This document shows, in pieces, positions 5,338 through 7,614 of a stretch of DNA of 7,614 bases (its first letter is position 1; each line of letters begins with the position of its first letter). The translations under genes and the position numbers were made by a program. Below the pieces are notes generated by a model. The model was not told the DNA's origin, searched no databases, and saw only the letters and a program-made list of their open reading frames with translations. Source of the DNA: Oscillospiraceae bacterium (GTDB lineage Bacteria; Bacillota; Clostridia; Oscillospirales; Ruminococcaceae); assembly GCA_020024175.1 (NCBI GenBank), contig JAHHUB010000085.1:1-7614 (forward strand), given 5' to 3'.

Positions 5338-6246
5338 ATGGAAAAATTTAAAAAATTAGTTGCGATTGAACCTGTTAATCTTTATGATGAAAGCTTTGAA
5401 ATAATCAAAAGCAATTATGCAGAAGATGTTATCATTTATAATGATGTACCTAAATCAAATGAAGAAATTATAAAAAGAATCGGAGATGCTGATGCCATGT
5501 TAGTCAGCTACACTTCACAAATCACAAAAGATATTTTGGAAAAATGCCCTAATCTGAAATATGTTGGTATGTGCTGCAGTCTTTATTCCCCTGAAAGTGC
5601 CAGTGTTGACATCAGATACAGTGAGGCTCATGGAATTAAAGTTACAGGTATAAGAAATTATGGCGACAACGGTGTAGCCGAATATGCTGTTCATCAGATG
5701 ATTGATGTACTTCATGGTTTCGGCGACATTAAATGGAATAAAAACGGCAGTGCTGTGGAAATCACCAATGCCAAAGTTGGTATTTTAGGTATGGGAACTA
5801 CAGGAAAAATCATAGCCAATGCACTTAGCTACTTTGGTGCTGACATTTCATATAATTCCAGAACTCACAAAGCTGATATGGAAGAAAAAGGCTGCAAATT
5901 CATGGAATTTGATGATTTAATTACTAAAAACGACTTTATTTTCTGTTGTCTTACAAAAAATATTATTCTTTTAAATGAGAGAGAATTTAATCTTATGAAA
6001 GGCAAAAAACTGATTTTTAACACATCAATAGCCCCAGCTCATGATATTAATGCTCTCAAAAACTGGCTTATTGAAAGTGATGAACACTACTTCTTTGGTG
6101 ATTCCAATGCTGCAATCGGCAGTGAAGAACTACTTAAATTAAAAAATGTCAGATCTACCGGCAGATGTTCAGGCGGTACAATACAATGTATAGACAGACT
6201 TAACGAAAAAGTATTGGCAAATATTAAAAATTATTTTGCTCGATAA
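5338..6246 (+). CDS. D-2-hydroxyacid dehydrogenase-like Rossmann protein lacking the usual catalytic triad
   Basis: The 302 residues have the two-part layout of the D-isomer 2-hydroxyacid dehydrogenase family. The substrate-type domain includes AHGIKVTGIRNYGDNGVAEY (97-116). The nucleotide-binding domain follows, with GILGMGTTGK (148-157, GxGxxG) and, after the second strand, NSRTHK (173-178). A Ser-Arg here, rather than an acidic residue, suggests NADP(H). The three residues that do the chemistry in the family seem to be missing. The position equivalent to Arg in NTxRG is Ile231 (NTSIAP). No Glu follows the DSNAAIG segment (255-261) where a DVxxxEP motif is expected. NVRSTGRCSGGT (270-281) replaces the usual NVxxTPHxAxxT with its His. 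Eight cysteines occur, including two adjacent pairs (79-80, 203-204). It is the last gene of the CHR operon, 14 bp after the second subunit. Its reaction is unknown; it may be an unusual oxidoreductase, a dinucleotide sensor or a binding protein. Confidence 0.85.
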   Translation: MEKFKKLVAIEPVNLYDESFEIIKSNYAEDVIIYNDVPKSNEEIIKRIGDADAMLVSYTSQITKDILEKCPNLKYVGMCCSLYSPESASVDIRYSEAHGIKVTGIRNYGDNGVAEYAVHQMIDVLHGFGDIKWNKNGSAVEITNAKVGILGMGTTGKIIANALSYFGADISYNSRTHKADMEEKGCKFMEFDDLITKNDFIFCCLTKNIILLNEREFNLMKGKKLIFNTSIAPAHDINALKNWLIESDEHYFFGDSNAAIGSEELLKLKNVRSTGRCSGGTIQCIDRLNEKVLANIKNYFAR

Positions 6247-6295
6247 ATTTGCTGTAAATTTTTTATTTTTAGCATTTTTTCATTATAACATATTA

Positions 6296-6340
6296 CCCAC
6301 ATGGATAATCTTAAACAAGATTTTCTATGTGGGTTTTTTT
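6296..6340 (+). terminator. Intrinsic terminator of the CHR operon
   Basis: A 17-bp stem starting CCCACAT (6296-6302) and ending ATGTGGG (6327-6333), with one G-T wobble and one mismatch, closes on a four-base AAAC loop and runs directly into seven Ts (6334-6340). It lies 50 nt after the dehydrogenase-like gene and isolates the operon from the padR cassette. Confidence 0.92.
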
Positions 6341-6388
6341 ATATAAAAATTTTGTCAGAGGAAATATACATTAAAAATTTTTTAATAT

Positions 6389-6405
6389 ATATTGACAAAC
6401 AATAT
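6389..6405 (+). promoter_or_regulatory. Candidate PadR operator overlapping the -35 element
   Basis: A perfect inverted repeat, ATATTG (6389-6394), five spacer bases and CAATAT (6400-6405), covers the -35 hexamer at 6392-6397. PadR-family repressors commonly bind palindromes in their own promoters, so autorepression is likely. Assigning this particular palindrome is an inference, since short AT-rich inverted repeats arise easily by chance. Confidence 0.5.
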
Positions 6406-6420
6406 TAGTCGTTTTATAAT
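6392..6420 (+). promoter_or_regulatory. Perfect-consensus sigma-A promoter of the padR cassette
   Basis: TTGACA (6392-6397), a 17-nt spacer and TATAAT (6415-6420) match the consensus at all twelve positions, the strongest promoter in the window. A regulator gene with so strong a promoter is usually held down by its own product. Transcription would start near 6427, about 28 nt before the padR start. Confidence 0.9.
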
Positions 6421-6441
6421 ATAAAAAAATAAATAATATAT

Positions 6442-6449
6442 GGAGGTGA
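6442..6449 (+). promoter_or_regulatory. Ribosome binding site that fixes the padR start
   Basis: GGAGGTGA is a full anti-16S match 5 nt before ATG 6455. The in-frame ATG at 6440 sits against this site, and has no ribosome binding site of its own, so it is rejected as the start. Confidence 0.88.
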
Positions 6450-6454
6450 ATAAT

Positions 6455-6769
6455 ATGAGTTTTCAAATAGGCGGAGCCATTTTGGATTTTGTTGTTTTGA
6501 GTATATTAAAAAACAAGGACGAATATGGGTACATCATCACTCAGGAAGTTCGGGAAATATTGGATATATCAGAAACTACAATGTACCCCGCTTTAAAAAG
6601 ACTGGAAAAATCAGGACTTCTTACCACATATGATATGCCATATCAGGGAAGAAACCGAAGATATTATAAAATTACTGAGCAAGGCACAGCCGCTTTAAAG
6701 GATTATATTAATGAGTGGAAATCCTTTGAATTAAATATAAATAAATTATTGGAGGGAAATAATATATGA
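6455..6769 (+). CDS. PadR-family transcriptional regulator
   Basis: The 104 residues form a winged helix-turn-helix of the short PadR (subfamily 2) type. The protein begins with the family's GxxLDFVVLSILKN-like helix (7-20), then DEYGYIITQEV (22-32). The recognition helix is TTMYPALKRLEKSGLL (41-56), and the wing is GRNRRYYKIT (65-74) followed by EQG. A short C-terminal helix (about 78-100) should make the dimer. It probably represses its own operon from the palindrome at 6389-6405. The stop codon overlaps the next start as ATGA (6766-6769), so the two are translationally coupled, which fits the known pairing of PadR regulators with HAAS-domain membrane proteins. The inducing signal is not apparent from the sequence. 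Confidence 0.94.
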   Translation: MSFQIGGAILDFVVLSILKNKDEYGYIITQEVREILDISETTMYPALKRLEKSGLLTTYDMPYQGRNRRYYKITEQGTAALKDYINEWKSFELNINKLLEGNNI

Positions 6770-7368
6770 CAAAAGAACAGTATTTTAATGAATTATATGG
6801 CTGTCTTAACAAATTATCACAAGAAGAAATAAATGAGGCAATGAATTTTTACAAAGAATATTCAGACGAAGCAGGATTTGACACATATGAGGAAATGTCT
6901 GAACATTTTGGAACCCCACAAAATTTAGCCTCAAAAATTTATGCAGACACTGCTGTAAAGATAATGAAAAATCCTTATAAAAAATCAGACAGCAAAAAAA
7001 ACAGTGTTGGAAAAGGATTTTTAATAGGTTTAGCTGCTTTATTTTCACTTCCGCTTACTTTTCCGCTGGCTATTGTGGCATTGACTTTGCTTTTTGTATT
7101 GACAGTTGCAATAATTTCTGTAATTTTTGCCATAGGTTTTGCAATATTTGCAATAGGAGCTGCGGGAATTTCTATATTTTTCTTATCTTTTAGATATATA
7201 ATTCCGTTTATGCCTACTACTTGGCTGCAAATGTTTGGAGCAGGATTATTTTTAATAGGTATTACCATTGGATTATTATGGCTTGCTTTTTTAGCTGTAA
7301 AATATATTCTGGAATTTACCACATTACTTATTTCTAAAATCGTAAACAGGAGGATAAATCATGAATAA
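6766..7368 (+). CDS. HAAS-domain (DUF1700) membrane protein, PadR partner
   Basis: The 200 residues divide into a cytosolic helical HAAS domain (about 1-65) and a membrane part. The N-terminus MTKEQYFNELYGCLNKLSQEE, then the EYSDEAGF and HFGTPQNLASKIYAD segments, are characteristic of this family. After a Lys-rich linker (67-83) come hydrophobic segments at about 84-110, 111-141 and 153-190, probably three or four membrane helices, and the protein ends in a basic tail (RRINHE). The family is nearly always encoded beside a padR gene and is thought to sense or relay an envelope signal to it. The start overlaps the padR stop by 4 nt and has GGAGGG at 6751-6756. The 3' end overlaps the next gene by 8 nt, so all three genes form one tightly coupled unit. 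Confidence 0.92.
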   Translation: MTKEQYFNELYGCLNKLSQEEINEAMNFYKEYSDEAGFDTYEEMSEHFGTPQNLASKIYADTAVKIMKNPYKKSDSKKNSVGKGFLIGLAALFSLPLTFPLAIVALTLLFVLTVAIISVIFAIGFAIFAIGAAGISIFFLSFRYIIPFMPTTWLQMFGAGLFLIGITIGLLWLAFLAVKYILEFTTLLISKIVNRRINHE

Positions 7369-7614
7369 AAAATTATTTATTATTATTTTATCATTAATTA
7401 TAACAGGAAGTGTTTTTTTGTGTGTAGGAAAAGGACTTGAACTGATTTTTGGTGTAAATCAGAAGTTTGATTCCAGGTTTTTTAATGAAAAAACTATAAA
7501 TTTAGAAAAAATAGATAATATTGATATTTCTTCCGGTTTAGGAAATATTATTGTAGAATATGGTGAAAATTACTCTTTATTTTACAAACTTAATCCAAAT
7601 GAAAAGATAATATA
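7361..7614 (+). CDS. DUF4097-type (putative adhesin / bactofilin-like) protein, 3' end missing
   Basis: 84 codons are visible before the window ends. The start ATG 7361 has AGGAGG at 7348-7353 and overlaps the 3' end of the HAAS gene by 8 nt. The N-terminus is a signal anchor (MNKKLFIIIL followed by a hydrophobic run to about residue 22), which places the rest outside the membrane. From about residue 46 the pattern INLEKIDNIDIS, then SGLGNIIVEYGEN, matches the first strands of the DUF4097 beta-helix-like domain, where repeats of I-x-I-x-x-x-x-G-x-I-x-V alternate. DUF4097 proteins commonly follow padR and HAAS genes in Bacillota operons and are viewed as envelope-stress effectors. Family assignment from the fragment is good but not final. 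Confidence 0.82.
   Translation, partial: MNKKLFIIILSLIITGSVFLCVGKGLELIFGVNQKFDSRFFNEKTINLEKIDNIDISSGLGNIIVEYGENYSLFYKLNPNEKII

Noticed and set aside
6440..6454. Upstream ATG for padR adding five residues
   Set aside because: This ATG abuts the GGAGGTGA site that serves ATG 6455.

Overview
The window reads as chromosomal DNA from an AT-rich, Gram-positive, endospore-forming anaerobe, most likely one of the Clostridia (Bacillota). The evidence is strong AGGAGG-type ribosome binding sites, near-consensus sigma-A promoters, intrinsic terminators, a lipoprotein with a Gram-positive-type lipobox and a clear homologue of the sporulation regulator SpoIIID. The family or genus cannot be fixed from the sequence alone. 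No mobile element, CRISPR array, tRNA or rRNA is visible.

Layout, left to right. (1) 1-236, minus: the 5' part of an unrecognised, very acidic protein, fired by its own promoter away from pepC. (2) 482-1810, plus: aminopeptidase C (C1B papain-like cysteine peptidase, bleomycin hydrolase family), with a textbook extended -10 promoter and a long terminator hairpin. (3) 2001-2276, minus: spoIIID, converging on pepC and diverging from gapdh. (4) 2480-3499, plus: glyceraldehyde-3-phosphate dehydrogenase, followed by a small lipoprotein at 3576-3929 that may be read through from it. Both end at a second long hairpin. (5) 4194-6246, plus: a tight three-gene operon of two half-size chromate-transporter-family proteins and a 2-hydroxyacid-dehydrogenase-like Rossmann protein that lacks the usual catalytic residues, closed by a third terminator. 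(6) 6455-7614, plus: a perfect-consensus promoter driving an overlapping cassette of PadR regulator, HAAS/DUF1700 membrane protein and a DUF4097-type protein cut by the window end.

How the genes fit together. The first half is housekeeping: peptide turnover, glycolysis and mother-cell sporulation control. The cassette at 6455-7614 is a known architecture in Bacillota. PadR represses its own operon, the HAAS membrane protein is thought to modulate it, and the DUF4097 protein is an envelope-associated effector. A 17-bp inverted repeat over the -35 element is a good candidate PadR operator.

The least explained parts are the transporter and degenerate-dehydrogenase operon, a pair of 56-nt GNRA-capped terminator hairpins that look related to each other, an Asp-to-Tyr change at the NAD-selectivity position of GAPDH, and a shortened C-terminal arm on PepC. 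I do not see clear evidence for a wholly new system. The CHR/dehydrogenase operon is the best candidate for new biology.
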